Shown: piece after piece, positions 36,129 through 45,933 of the stretch
Layout of the letters: the number at the start of each line of letters is the position of its first letter
Numbering within the stretch: the first letter of the stretch is position 1
NCBI RefSeq assembly: GCF_001570365.1
Contig: NZ_BBYK01000059.1
Coordinates: 62,001 to 126,000 of the forward strand
DNA length: 64,000 bases
Reading direction: 5' to 3'
Source: Microtetraspora fusca
Lineage (GTDB): Bacteria > Actinomycetota > Actinomycetes > Streptosporangiales > Streptosporangiaceae
The notes under the pieces: generated by a model
What the model was told of the DNA's origin: nothing
Databases searched by the model: none
What the model saw: the letters and a program-made list of their open reading frames with translations, nothing else
Made by a program: the position numbers and the translations under genes

Positions 36129-36284
36129 ATGCGATCGCTTGGCGGGTCGCCCTGTCGAAGCAGGCGGGCCCGGCCCCGGCCCCGGGTGAGCGCCCTGGTC
36201 AGCCTGGCGGTGTGCGTCGCGGTCGCGCGGATCGCGCTGTCCGCTCCCCGGACGCCGGGGCTCCCCCAGCCCGCGGCCGCCTGA
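36129..36284 (+). CDS. Small single-pass membrane protein after padR
   Basis: A 51-residue frame with an Arg-rich N-terminus (CRSRRARPRPR) and one hydrophobic helix (VSALVSLAVCVAVARIALSA). It begins six bases after the padR stop, which suggests coupling, and ends one base before the convergent SDR gene's stop. PadR genes are often followed by small membrane proteins. I do not recognise a family and it could be spurious. Confidence 0.5.
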   Translation: MRSLGGSPCRSRRARPRPRVSALVSLAVCVAVARIALSAPRTPGLPQPAAA

Positions 36285-37214
36285 TCAGCGGGCTCGCCAC
36301 GAGGCGATGGTCTCCTTCAGCGCCTCGTCCATCGGGGTGGCGGTGACACCGAAGGTCGCGGTGAAGGCGGAGGAGTCCACGATGAAGGGCCGATCGAACT
36401 GGTAACGCGTCTCCCTCAACTCGCGGAGGAGCGGCGAGACGACACCCCCGGCCGTGAGCGCCCAGCCCGGCAGGCGGCCGAGCCTGGGAGCCGGCGCCTC
36501 GGCCAGATCGCACAGCCGCTCCGCCATGGCCCGGATGCTCTGCGCCGGGCTCGTGGGGATGTGCCAGGCACGGCCCCAGGCGCGTTCGTCGGTCGCCACC
36601 GTGGCGAGAGCCGTCGCCACGTCGGGAAGGTAGGTCCAGCTGTGCGGGATGTCCGGGTCGCTCAGGACCAACGCGCGCCGTCCCGCGAGCAGCGGTCCGA
36701 CGAAGCGTCCGCCGAGGAACGACTGCTCCGACGCGCCCGGACCGAAATAGTCCGAGCCGCGTACCTCGGTGATCCGCACCCGCCCGGCCTGGTGCGCGGC
36801 GAGCGCCTGCTTCCACATCTCGGCGCGCACCCGCCCCTTGGTTCCCGTGGCCGCCAGCGGCGTGTCCTCGGTCATCGGCCCGTCCACGGGGCCGTAGCCG
36901 TACAGGTTGCTCAGGGTGACCAGGACCGCTCCCGTCGCCTCCGCCGCGCGCAGCAGCGAGTCCGCGATCGGCGGCCAGTCCTGGGCCCACCGGTGGTACT
37001 TCGGGTTCGCGCAGTTGTAGAGCGCGTCGGCCCCTTCCGTCACCCGGCGCATCTCGGCCGCGTCCTGGGCCGGGGCGGCGACTCGTGTGACCCCGGCCCG
37101 GTCGGGGCCCGAGCCCGAACGGGTGACCACGACCACGTCGTCGCCGGCCTCCGCGAGCGTCTCGGCGACCCTTCCTCCGACCTGACCGGCTCCGACGACG
37201 ACGTGCTTGCCCAT
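36285..37214 (-). CDS. NAD-dependent epimerase/dehydratase (atypical SDR)
   Basis: A 309-residue protein with the nucleotide-binding start KHVVVGAGQVGGRVAETLAEAG. A canonical YxxxK pair is not obvious (SNLYGYGPVDGPMTED occupies that place), as in atypical SDRs that bind NAD(P) without classical catalysis. GGAGA lies a few bases before ATG 37214. It is the second gene of an operon with the YrdB-like gene, under the TetR operator array. Confidence 0.85.
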   Translation of the reverse strand: MGKHVVVGAGQVGGRVAETLAEAGDDVVVVTRSGSGPDRAGVTRVAAPAQDAAEMRRVTEGADALYNCANPKYHRWAQDWPPIADSLLRAAEATGAVLVTLSNLYGYGPVDGPMTEDTPLAATGTKGRVRAEMWKQALAAHQAGRVRITEVRGSDYFGPGASEQSFLGGRFVGPLLAGRRALVLSDPDIPHSWTYLPDVATALATVATDERAWGRAWHIPTSPAQSIRAMAERLCDLAEAPAPRLGRLPGWALTAGGVVSPLLRELRETRYQFDRPFIVDSSAFTATFGVTATPMDEALKETIASWRAR

Positions 37215-37256
37215 GATCCGTCTCCTGTCTCTGTTCGTTCGTACGGGCGGTGGTCC

Positions 37257-37604
37257 TCAGACCTGGTCCCAGACCAGGCGCAGGACGCCGTTGACCACAT
37301 AGAGGATGGCGAAGACCGTGCCGCCCGTCACGAGCCCGGACGCGACGAGGGCGGCCGCGCCGCCGCCGAACCAGGCGATCTCGAACGCCGCCCTGGCCAG
37401 GCCGTGCAGCTTGAACCTCGCGCCGTTGGCCGCCGCGAAGAGCCCCCAGAGGGTGGCGAACACCACGGGTGCGCCGAGCCCGGCGAGGATCCGGACCGCG
37501 AGAGGAGCGGCGAGGGTGAACCCCCAGTACCCCACCGAGACCAGGACGCCGAGTTCGAGGAAGAACATCAGGGCGGGGTTGGCTCCCTTGGTCACGGTAA
37601 GCAT
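37257..37604 (-). CDS. YrdB-family (DUF2568) membrane protein
   Basis: A 115-residue membrane protein with four predicted helices; FFLELGVLVSVGYWGF and the central GLFAAANGARFKLHG loop fit DUF2568. Function unknown. AAGGAG lies five bases before ATG 37604; a GTG two codons upstream would overlap that site. It is the first gene of the operon facing the TetR gene across the operator array. Confidence 0.82.
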   Translation of the reverse strand: MLTVTKGANPALMFFLELGVLVSVGYWGFTLAAPLAVRILAGLGAPVVFATLWGLFAAANGARFKLHGLARAAFEIAWFGGGAAALVASGLVTGGTVFAILYVVNGVLRLVWDQV

Positions 37605-37624
37605 GGACACTCCTTCGATTCATC

Positions 37625-37683
37625 GCTCTCGTTCGAGAGCAATGCTCTCTAGAGAGAGCGCTGATGTCAAGAGCAGTGCTCTC
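37625..37683. promoter_or_regulatory. TetR operator array
   Basis: Six copies of GCTCTC/GAGAGC or close variants alternate in 59 bases. Two 15-base dyads of form GAGAGCANTGCTCTC stand out: 37635-37649 (perfect) and 37669-37683 (one mismatch), with centres 34 bases apart. Overlapping dyads GCTCTCG-TT-CGAGAGC (37625-37640) and GCTCTCT-AG-AGAGAGC (37644-37659) use the same half-sites. The array starts 20 bases before the yrdB-like start and ends 33 bases before tetR. Confidence 0.85.
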
Positions 37684-37715
37684 GAATACTGCCGCCGCTC
37701 TGATAGCCTCCGGAC

Positions 37716-38414
37716 ATGAGCGCGAGCCGCACCGCACGGGAACGAGTCAGAGCCGAGCTGATCAGGGAGATCACCGACATCGCCCGTCGACATCTCGCCG
37801 TCGACGGAGCGGCGGGGCTGTCGCTCCGGGCCGTGGCACGGGAGATGGGGATGGTCTCCTCCGCGATCTACCGCTACTTCCCCAGCCGCGACGACCTGCT
37901 CACCGCACTGATCATCGACGGCTACAACGCACTCGGGGAGGCGGTGGAGAACGCCGAGGCCGCCTGCGCCCGCGAGGACCTCACTGGCCGCTGGCTGGCG
38001 GTTTGCCGTGCCGTACGCGAGTGGGGGCTCGCCCATCCACATGAGTACGCCCTGCTCTACGGCTCTCCGGTGCCGGGCTACCGCGCCCCCGAGGACACCA
38101 TCGCCCCGGCGGCACGGGACATCCTGGTGTTCGGGAAGATCATCGCCGACGCAATCGCGACCGGGCGCCTCAACCCACCCGCCATCCTCCCCGAGCCGCC
38201 TGAGATCATCTCCCCGGACGCCGAGGCCGTCAGGGGGCTCATTCCCGGGGCGTCCGATGACGTGATCACCCGGTCCGTCGCCGCCTGGACGAATCTGTAC
38301 GGCATGGTGAACTTCGAGCTGTTCGGCCAGTTCAACAACACGATCGAGCACCGCGCGGAGTTCTTCGACCATGTCATGACCGGCCTCGCCCGCATGCTCG
38401 GCCTTCCCGAGTGA
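37716..38414 (+). CDS. TetR-family transcriptional regulator
   Basis: A 232-residue TetR repressor. The DNA-binding domain (ITDIARRHLAVDGAAGLSLR to GMVSSAIYRYFPSRDDLLTAL) is followed by an effector domain ending in a WHG/TetR_C-like region (AWTNLYGMVNFELFGQF). It is divergent from the yrdB-SDR operon; the dense operator array between them indicates autorepression and control of that operon. The ligand is unknown. Confidence 0.92.
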   Translation: MSASRTARERVRAELIREITDIARRHLAVDGAAGLSLRAVAREMGMVSSAIYRYFPSRDDLLTALIIDGYNALGEAVENAEAACAREDLTGRWLAVCRAVREWGLAHPHEYALLYGSPVPGYRAPEDTIAPAARDILVFGKIIADAIATGRLNPPAILPEPPEIISPDAEAVRGLIPGASDDVITRSVAAWTNLYGMVNFELFGQFNNTIEHRAEFFDHVMTGLARMLGLPE

Positions 38415-38420
38415 CACCTC

Positions 38421-38456
38421 TGGCACGACTCTTTCGTATGTGAAAGTGTCGTGCCA
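38421..38456 (+). promoter_or_regulatory. Large inverted repeat at the abiE start codon
   Basis: TGGCACGACTCTTTC (38421-38435) and GAAAGTGTCGTGCCA (38442-38456) are inverted 15-base arms with one mismatch and a 6-base spacer. The last base is the A of the ATG. AbiEi antitoxins are known to bind inverted repeats in their promoter, so this is the probable autoregulation site; as RNA it would also hide the start codon in a hairpin. Confidence 0.75.
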
Positions 38457-39151
38457 TGACAAGAAGTTACGCAATCGCCACCCTCGGTGCGATAGCCGAG
38501 GCACAATGGGGTCTCGTCACAGCAAGACAGGCAACGCGCAACGGTGTCTCCGCAGTGGAGCTGACGCGCCTGACGGACGACGGGGTTCTTGATCGTGTCG
38601 CATTCGGCGTCTACCGCCTGCCCGGCTCGCCTTCCGGCCCGCTCACCGAGCTTCGCGCGGCATGGCTCCAGCTCGACCCCGATACCGAAGCGGAAGCCCG
38701 TGGCATCGACTCGGGCGTCGTCTCGCACGGCAGCGCCTCGCTCGTCCTCGCTGTGGGGGACTTCACCGGCGATGTCCACGAGTTCACGTGTCCCAGGCGC
38801 AAGCGGTCCCGCCGCACCGACGTTAAGATCCACACCTCGCCCGTCCGGCTCGACGACATCGTGTGGCGTGACCAGCTTCCGGTCACCGCACCGGCACGAC
38901 TGGTCGGCGATCTGCTCGCGGATCGTCACGACGGTCAGCACATCTCCCATGTCGTGACGGACATCCTCGATCAGAGACTCGCCACGAGGAAGGAACTGGT
39001 ACACGCGGCGGCTCCGCATGCCGCCGCCTACGGCGTGACACCCGCCGGGGAGTTTCTCGACCACCTGATATCTCTCACCCGTCCTCCCACCCCCCGGAAG
39101 GCTCATGGAAACCCGCAGCGATCTGCCATACGCCTCCCCCCGTGCGCTTGA
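38456..39151 (+). CDS. abiEi: Type IV antitoxin AbiEi-like protein
   Basis: A 231-residue protein with an N-terminal winged helix (EAQWGLVTARQATRNGVSAV, LTRLTDDGVLDRVAFGVYRL) and an AbiEi C-terminal antitoxin domain (SHGSASLVLAVGD, IHTSPVRLDDIVW, LPVTAPARLVGDLLAD). It should repress its own operon and neutralise the toxin indirectly. The last 47 bases overlap the toxin gene in another frame. Codon use is less GC-biased than in neighbours, consistent with transfer. Confidence 0.87.
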   Translation: MTRSYAIATLGAIAEAQWGLVTARQATRNGVSAVELTRLTDDGVLDRVAFGVYRLPGSPSGPLTELRAAWLQLDPDTEAEARGIDSGVVSHGSASLVLAVGDFTGDVHEFTCPRRKRSRRTDVKIHTSPVRLDDIVWRDQLPVTAPARLVGDLLADRHDGQHISHVVTDILDQRLATRKELVHAAAPHAAAYGVTPAGEFLDHLISLTRPPTPRKAHGNPQRSAIRLPPCA

Positions 39152-40013
39152 CGCCGCGCTCACCGCCCGGTTCAAGAAGCTTTCGGCCGCACGCCCCCAC
39201 TCCATCTCCCAGATACGCCGGCAGTTCGCCTACGATCGCGCGCTCGCTCGGTGCTTCACCGGACCAAACGGTGATCGGTGGGTGCTCAAGGGCGGAATAT
39301 CCCTGCTCGCCCTACTCAGAGATGCTCGGCATTCCGCCGACCTGGATCTCGCCGCCGACGCGAGGGACACCGCGCAGGCGACGCAACTGCTTGGGGAGTC
39401 ACTTCAGCAGGATCTCGGCGACCACTTCTCGTTCCAGCTCGGGCACGGCCTCAAACTGATCGAGGGCATCGAGGGAGTGCGCGTCCCCGTGGTGGCGTTC
39501 CTCGGCCCTCGCCCATACGAGCGCTTCCACCTGGACGTGGTGATCGGGGCGACCGTCACCGGCAGTCTGGAGGAGGCCGACCCACTGGTGCCGGTTGGAA
39601 TTCCCGGACTGCGCCAGCCGAAGTACCAGCTCTATCCGCTGTGCGACACGCTGGCGGACAAGGTGTGCGCCATCATGGAGCGGCACGGCGACCGGCCGAG
39701 CACGCGTTTCCGCGACCTCGCCGACATCGTCCTCATCGCCAGGAGCCGTTCCATCGAAGCGGCCAAACTGAGTGCCGCGCTGACCTCTGAACGCCTGCTG
39801 CGGAAGAGCGGCCGGCATACGTCGCTCGACGTCCCGGATCAGATCATGTGGCGCGCCGGCTATGCCAAGGTCTCAGGAAACGCACCCGGACTTTACGGCT
39901 ATCGGGATCTGGAAGCCGCTCTCTCACTCGCGCGGGCCCTCGTCGATCCGGTGCTCGACGGCTCGATGCGCACCGGCCGGTGGAACCCGACAGCACTCCG
40001 CTGGGAGCCCTAG
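39105..40013 (+). CDS. abiEii: AbiEii-family nucleotidyltransferase toxin
   Basis: A 302-residue DUF1814-type nucleotidyltransferase. Motif I is LKGGISLL (residues 61-68), motif II SADLDL with Asp79 and Asp81, a further Asp at 144 (FHLDVV), and motif III DTLADKVCAI with Lys186. Relatives transfer nucleotides to tRNA or other targets and arrest growth; in phage defence they cause abortive infection. GGAAGG lies just before ATG 39105, inside the antitoxin gene. All catalytic residues are present, so the toxin should be active. Confidence 0.87.
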   Translation: METRSDLPYASPRALDAALTARFKKLSAARPHSISQIRRQFAYDRALARCFTGPNGDRWVLKGGISLLALLRDARHSADLDLAADARDTAQATQLLGESLQQDLGDHFSFQLGHGLKLIEGIEGVRVPVVAFLGPRPYERFHLDVVIGATVTGSLEEADPLVPVGIPGLRQPKYQLYPLCDTLADKVCAIMERHGDRPSTRFRDLADIVLIARSRSIEAAKLSAALTSERLLRKSGRHTSLDVPDQIMWRAGYAKVSGNAPGLYGYRDLEAALSLARALVDPVLDGSMRTGRWNPTALRWEP

Positions 40014-40087
40014 CATTCACCCCCGGATACGGGCAGCACAGACCGTGCTCTCGGCGCGACCGCCGACGAAATCAGTACGCAAAGGAA

Positions 40088-40122
40088 CGGGGCGGTGGCC
40101 GTGGGTCGCACGGCCGCCGCCC
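40088..40122. terminator. Terminator between abiEii and leuA
   Basis: A 15-bp stem with one G-T pair (40088-40102 with 40108-40122) and a 5-base loop, followed by TTCTCGTT, lies between two convergent genes. The remaining spacer (40014-40235) shows nothing else. Confidence 0.8.
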
Positions 40123-40235
40123 CTTCTCGTTGGCTTTGGCGCCCGGTCGTCGCGGCCTCGTGGGCCTGACCGGATGTCGTCGGTCCCGGGAGCCGGGCAG
40201 GTCGTGCCCGCGCTCCCGTCATCGGTGCGCGGGCG

Positions 40236-42149
<1,914 letters not shown>

Positions 42150-42228
42150 TTAGCAGACCGTCTCAAATGCTCCCGACGGCAAGGGGGACGGACACATAAC
42201 CGGCCCTCCGCTGGAAAGGGGGTCGGAC

Positions 42229-42474
42229 ATGAGGGACGACGAGATCCTCCGCCGCATCGGCGAGCTCATCGACGAAGAACACACCCTACGCGGGAGGCTG
42301 GCGGCGGGAGAACTCACCAGCGAGGAGGAGCACGAGCGGATCCGGACGCTGGAAGGCGCGCTCGACCAGTGCTGGGACCTGCTCAGACAGCGCCGGGCCA
42401 GCAGGGACGCCGGAGAGGACCCCGACATCGGCGTGCCGCGGCCGGTCGACGAGATCGAGGACTACGAGCAGTGA
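42229..42474 (+). CDS. DUF2630-family small protein
   Basis: An 81-residue acidic helical protein: ILRRIGELIDEEHTLRGR and LDQCWDLLRQRRASRDAG are typical of DUF2630, a small actinobacterial family of unknown role. GAAAGGGGG lies upstream of ATG 42229. It is divergent from the leuA leader; their promoters share about 75 bases. Confidence 0.87.
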   Translation: MRDDEILRRIGELIDEEHTLRGRLAAGELTSEEEHERIRTLEGALDQCWDLLRQRRASRDAGEDPDIGVPRPVDEIEDYEQ

Positions 42475-42590
42475 CGCGTGCCCGCGGCCTCGTGTAGGGC
42501 GAGCGCCGCGCGGCCCGTTTCCCGCCGGCGCGGGGTGCTGGGACGGCCCGGATAATCGGTCGCGCCCCCGTTGGCCAGTGCGGTTTCCTG

Positions 42591-43580
42591 GTGCGCATGC
42601 ATTTCGAACGCCTCCGCCTCTCCGACCCCGGCGACCGGGTTGCCGGCCTGTACGCGATCCACCAGGCCGTGGACGACCCCGGAGCCCCGACGTCGGTGCG
42701 GCACTTCTCGTCCATGCTGGAGGACGGCTGGACGGGCGAGCCCGGGGAGAGCTGGGTGGTCCGGGTGGACGGCGAGATCGCCGGCGGCTACACCCTGTAC
42801 TACCCGCAGGAGGACAACACCCACATCTCGGACCTGGTCTTCCTCCTCGTCCACCCCGAGCGACGCCGCCGGGGCCTGGGCGGGGCCCTTCTGGATCACG
42901 CGATCGGCCGGGCCCGCGGCGAGGGGCGCAGCCTCCTCGTCGGTGAGACGCCGACGGGCGGTCCGGGCGCGGCCTTCGCGCAGGCGAAGGGTTTCACGCC
43001 GGCCACGGCGGAGGCGCGCCGCGTCCTCGACCTGCGCACCGTGGACTGGGCGTCCTTCGAGCTCATGCGGGCCGACGCGGCGCGTCACGCGCGGGGGTAC
43101 ACGCTCGAACGGTGGACCGGCCCGGCGAGTGACGAGTTGCTCGACGACCTGGCTCTCCTGGCGGGGTCCATGAACGACGAGCCGCTGGGCGACCTGGAGA
43201 TGGAGGGCCACCGCTGGACCGCCGAACGGATGCGGGCCGGCGACGAGGCGCTGGTGCGGGCCGGGCTCACGGCCTACACGATGATCGCCCGGCATGACAC
43301 CAGCGGCGAGCCGGCGGGCTTCACCCGGATCCTGGTGGATGCGGAGGAGCATCGCGGCTGGGCGCGTCAGGCGGACACCGGCGTGCTCCAGGCGCACCGC
43401 GGCCACCGGCTCGGAACGGTGCTCAAGCTGGCCAACGCCGCCTGGCTGCACGCCTGCGAGCCCGCTGTCGAGCGCATCATCACCTGGAACGCCGACTACA
43501 ACGCGTACATGCTGCGGATCAACGAACTGATGGGGTTCCGCCTGCTGGACAACTGGAACGCGTGGCAGCTCCGCGTCTGA
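42591..43580 (+). CDS. GNAT-family acetyltransferase with two GNAT-like domains
   Basis: A 329-residue protein. The N-terminal domain has the acetyl-CoA loop motif VHPERRRRGLGGALLDHA (residues 87-104). The C-terminal half is a second GNAT-like fold ending LRINELMGFRLLDNWNAWQL with a weaker loop HRGHRLGTVLKLANA. Such tandem proteins often acetylate small molecules. The start is GTG 42591 or ATG 42597; neither has a good ribosome-binding site. No functional link to neighbours is visible. Confidence 0.87.
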   Translation: MRMHFERLRLSDPGDRVAGLYAIHQAVDDPGAPTSVRHFSSMLEDGWTGEPGESWVVRVDGEIAGGYTLYYPQEDNTHISDLVFLLVHPERRRRGLGGALLDHAIGRARGEGRSLLVGETPTGGPGAAFAQAKGFTPATAEARRVLDLRTVDWASFELMRADAARHARGYTLERWTGPASDELLDDLALLAGSMNDEPLGDLEMEGHRWTAERMRAGDEALVRAGLTAYTMIARHDTSGEPAGFTRILVDAEEHRGWARQADTGVLQAHRGHRLGTVLKLANAAWLHACEPAVERIITWNADYNAYMLRINELMGFRLLDNWNAWQLRV

Positions 43581-43608
43581 ACGGCTGGATGGGCCCGGGG
43601 TCGCTGGT

Positions 43609-43614
43609 TATGAT
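43609..43614 (+). promoter_or_regulatory. -10 hexamer for the kinase gene (leaderless)
   Basis: TATGAT, close to the consensus -10, ends six bases before GTG 43621. No ribosome-binding site exists in the 40-base gap after the acetyltransferase gene. Confidence 0.55.
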
Positions 43615-43620
43615 CCCGCA

Positions 43621-45849
43621 GTGGCGTCAAACGGTGGAAACCCCGATGAATCCCCGATAGGTGACGCCCTGCGCGAGGGGGATCCTCACCAGGCCGGGCC
43701 GTTCACCCTGCTCCGCCGGCTCGGCCAGGGCGGCATGGGCACCGTCTACCTCGGGCGCGCCCCCGACGGCGACCTGGTCGCGGTCAAGCTCATCCACCCC
43801 CAGTGGGCCGCCGACCCCGAATTCCGCCGCCGCTTCACCCGCGAGATCGCCGCGGCCCAGCGCGTCGCCCGCTTCTGCACCGCCCCCGTCCTGGCCGCCG
43901 ATGTCGAGGGCGACACCGCCTATCTCGTCACCGAATACGTCCCCGGGCCCACGCTCCAGCAGGCCGTACGCGAGCAGGGGCCGCTCAGCGGTTCGCACCT
44001 CGAGAGCGTCGCGGTGAGCGTCGCGGTCGCGCTGCAGGCCATCCACGCCGCCGGGATCGTCCATCGCGATCTCAAACCGGGGAACGTCCTGCTGTCCCCG
44101 CTCGGCCCCAAGGTGATCGACTTCGGCATCGCCCAGCTCGCCGAGGCCGGCGCCCACACCAGCAGCGCCATCGTCGGTACCCCCGCCTACATGCCCCCCG
44201 AACAGGCCCGAGGCGAACACGTCACCTCCGCCTCCGACATCTTCGCCTGGGGAGCCCTCGTCACCTACGCCGCCACGGGACACTCCCCCTTCGGCGACGG
44301 ACCGCCGCCCAGCGTCCTCTACCGCGTCGTCCACCACGAACCCGACCTCGCCGCGCTCGAACCCGACCTGCGCGCCCTCGTCGCCCAGGCACTGGCCAAA
44401 GACCCCGCCCACCGACCCACCGCCCAGCAGCTCATCGACGCCCTCACCCGCCACGCGCCGGTCGCTCAGGCCACCGCGGCGGGCCGTACGGGCGAGGAGA
44501 CGGGCGCCGAAGTCACGGGCGGGACGGCCGTCGCCCGCCGCAGCCCCCGGGTAGTCGCCGGAGCGGCGGCCGCCGCCGTGGCGCTCGTGACGGCCGGAGT
44601 CGTGATCGCCCTGCGGATCGGCCCGGCGGGCGGGGACGACGGCGGGCCTCCGTCGCAGGCCATCGGCTCGCAGAAGGTCCCCGTGTCGTCCACCGGCCCC
44701 GCCTCGGCCGCCTCCCCGGGTGGAGCGGGAGGCGGGACCGGCGGCGCTACGGACGGCGGGAAAGATCCGGCGACGGACGGCGCCGGTGGAGGCGTCAAGG
44801 ACGGCAACCCTCTGGGCGGGCAGGCGGTGCGGTTCTACGTCCGCCCCGACAGCGACGCGGCCGAGCAGGCGTCGATCTGGCAGGCGGACGGCCGGAAGGG
44901 CGACGCCGCCCTCATGCGGGCGCTCGCCCGGGTCCCGCAGTCGGTCTGGCTGGAGGCGCGCATGTCCGACGCCGACGCCGCCCGGGTCGTGAACGCGACG
45001 CTCGACGTGGCCGGGAAGCAGAAGGCCGTCGCCGTGTTCGTCACGGACGGCATCCCGGTGCGCGACTGCTACCCCAACGGCGCGCCCGACTCGCGGGCGT
45101 ACGCGTCGTGGATCGACGCGATCGCCACCGCCATCGGCGACCGCCCCGCCGTGGTCGTGCTGGAGCCCAACAGCCTGAGCAAGCTCCCGGGCGCGCCGGG
45201 CTGCTCCCTCGGAGGCCCCGACGGCGAGAAGAACCGTTTCGCCCAGCTCTCCGGCGCGGTCCGGCGGCTCGGCGCGCTGCCGAAGACCGCCGTCTACCTG
45301 GACGGCGGGCAACAGTACTGGCCCTCGATCGCGGACGCCGCGAGCCGCCTGATCAAAGCGGGGCTCGACCAGGCCGACGGGTACTTTCTCAACGCCTCCG
45401 GCTTCCAGCCGACCGCGGACGTCGAGGCGTACGGCGTCAGACTGGCCAAATGCGTCCATCTCATGAAGGAGCGCGCCGGGAGCCGCTGCCAGGCTCCGGA
45501 GATCGACACCGTCTCGAATGACACGCCGGGGCTGCCCCACTTCGTCATCGACACCGGCAGGAACGGCAGGGGTGAGTGGCGTCCGCCGGCCGGGAAGTAC
45601 AAACAGGCCCAGGAGTGGTGCAACCCGCCCGGCCGGGGCGTCGGCGCACGCCCCACGACGGACACCAGGAGCGGCCTGACCGACGCCTACCTGTGGCTCC
45701 GCGACCCCACCAAGTCGAACGGCACCTGCACGCGCGGCACCTCCGGCCCCGGGGATCCCGTCTACGGGCTCATGGCCCCGCACGGCGGCGCGTTCTGGCC
45801 GGACCTCGCCCTCCAGCGGGCCAAGAACGCCGTCCCGCCGCTGCGCTGA
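43621..45849 (+). CDS. Receptor-like Ser/Thr protein kinase with extracellular GH6 (pseudo-cellulase) domain
   Basis: A 742-residue one-pass membrane protein. Residues 28-280 are an intact Hanks-type kinase: P-loop GQGGMG (35-40), Lys56, HRDLKPGN with Asp150, DFG 167-169, activation segment to APE-like MPPEQ. A hydrophobic helix spans about 311-333, then a Gly/Ser/Thr-rich linker. Residues about 402-740 are a glycoside hydrolase 6 domain: FYVRPDSDAAEQA, IPVRDC (Asp482), HFVIDTGRNG, EWCNPPGRGVGARPTT, AYLWLRDP. The conserved catalytic-acid motif EPDSL reads EPNSL (Asn517), and the base-region ESDG reads KSNG (Asn700); the usual active-site Tyr before the RDC motif is also replaced. A sensor for cellulose-like glucan, not a hydrolase, is inferred. 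Confidence 0.9.
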   Translation: MASNGGNPDESPIGDALREGDPHQAGPFTLLRRLGQGGMGTVYLGRAPDGDLVAVKLIHPQWAADPEFRRRFTREIAAAQRVARFCTAPVLAADVEGDTAYLVTEYVPGPTLQQAVREQGPLSGSHLESVAVSVAVALQAIHAAGIVHRDLKPGNVLLSPLGPKVIDFGIAQLAEAGAHTSSAIVGTPAYMPPEQARGEHVTSASDIFAWGALVTYAATGHSPFGDGPPPSVLYRVVHHEPDLAALEPDLRALVAQALAKDPAHRPTAQQLIDALTRHAPVAQATAAGRTGEETGAEVTGGTAVARRSPRVVAGAAAAAVALVTAGVVIALRIGPAGGDDGGPPSQAIGSQKVPVSSTGPASAASPGGAGGGTGGATDGGKDPATDGAGGGVKDGNPLGGQAVRFYVRPDSDAAEQASIWQADGRKGDAALMRALARVPQSVWLEARMSDADAARVVNATLDVAGKQKAVAVFVTDGIPVRDCYPNGAPDSRAYASWIDAIATAIGDRPAVVVLEPNSLSKLPGAPGCSLGGPDGEKNRFAQLSGAVRRLGALPKTAVYLDGGQQYWPSIADAASRLIKAGLDQADGYFLNASGFQPTADVEAYGVRLAKCVHLMKERAGSRCQAPEIDTVSNDTPGLPHFVIDTGRNGRGEWRPPAGKYKQAQEWCNPPGRGVGARPTTDTRSGLTDAYLWLRDPTKSNGTCTRGTSGPGDPVYGLMAPHGGAFWPDLALQRAKNAVPPLR

Positions 45850-45933
45850 GGACGTAGGCGGCGGGGGACGGGGTTCTGTCGGCCCCGGCTGCTAGGAATC
45901 TCACCGTCACCTCCGACGAGCGAAGGACGTCCG

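Noticed and set aside
40010-40222. A - strand frame in the abiEii-leuA spacer
   Set aside because: It runs through the terminator hairpin and has no coding features.
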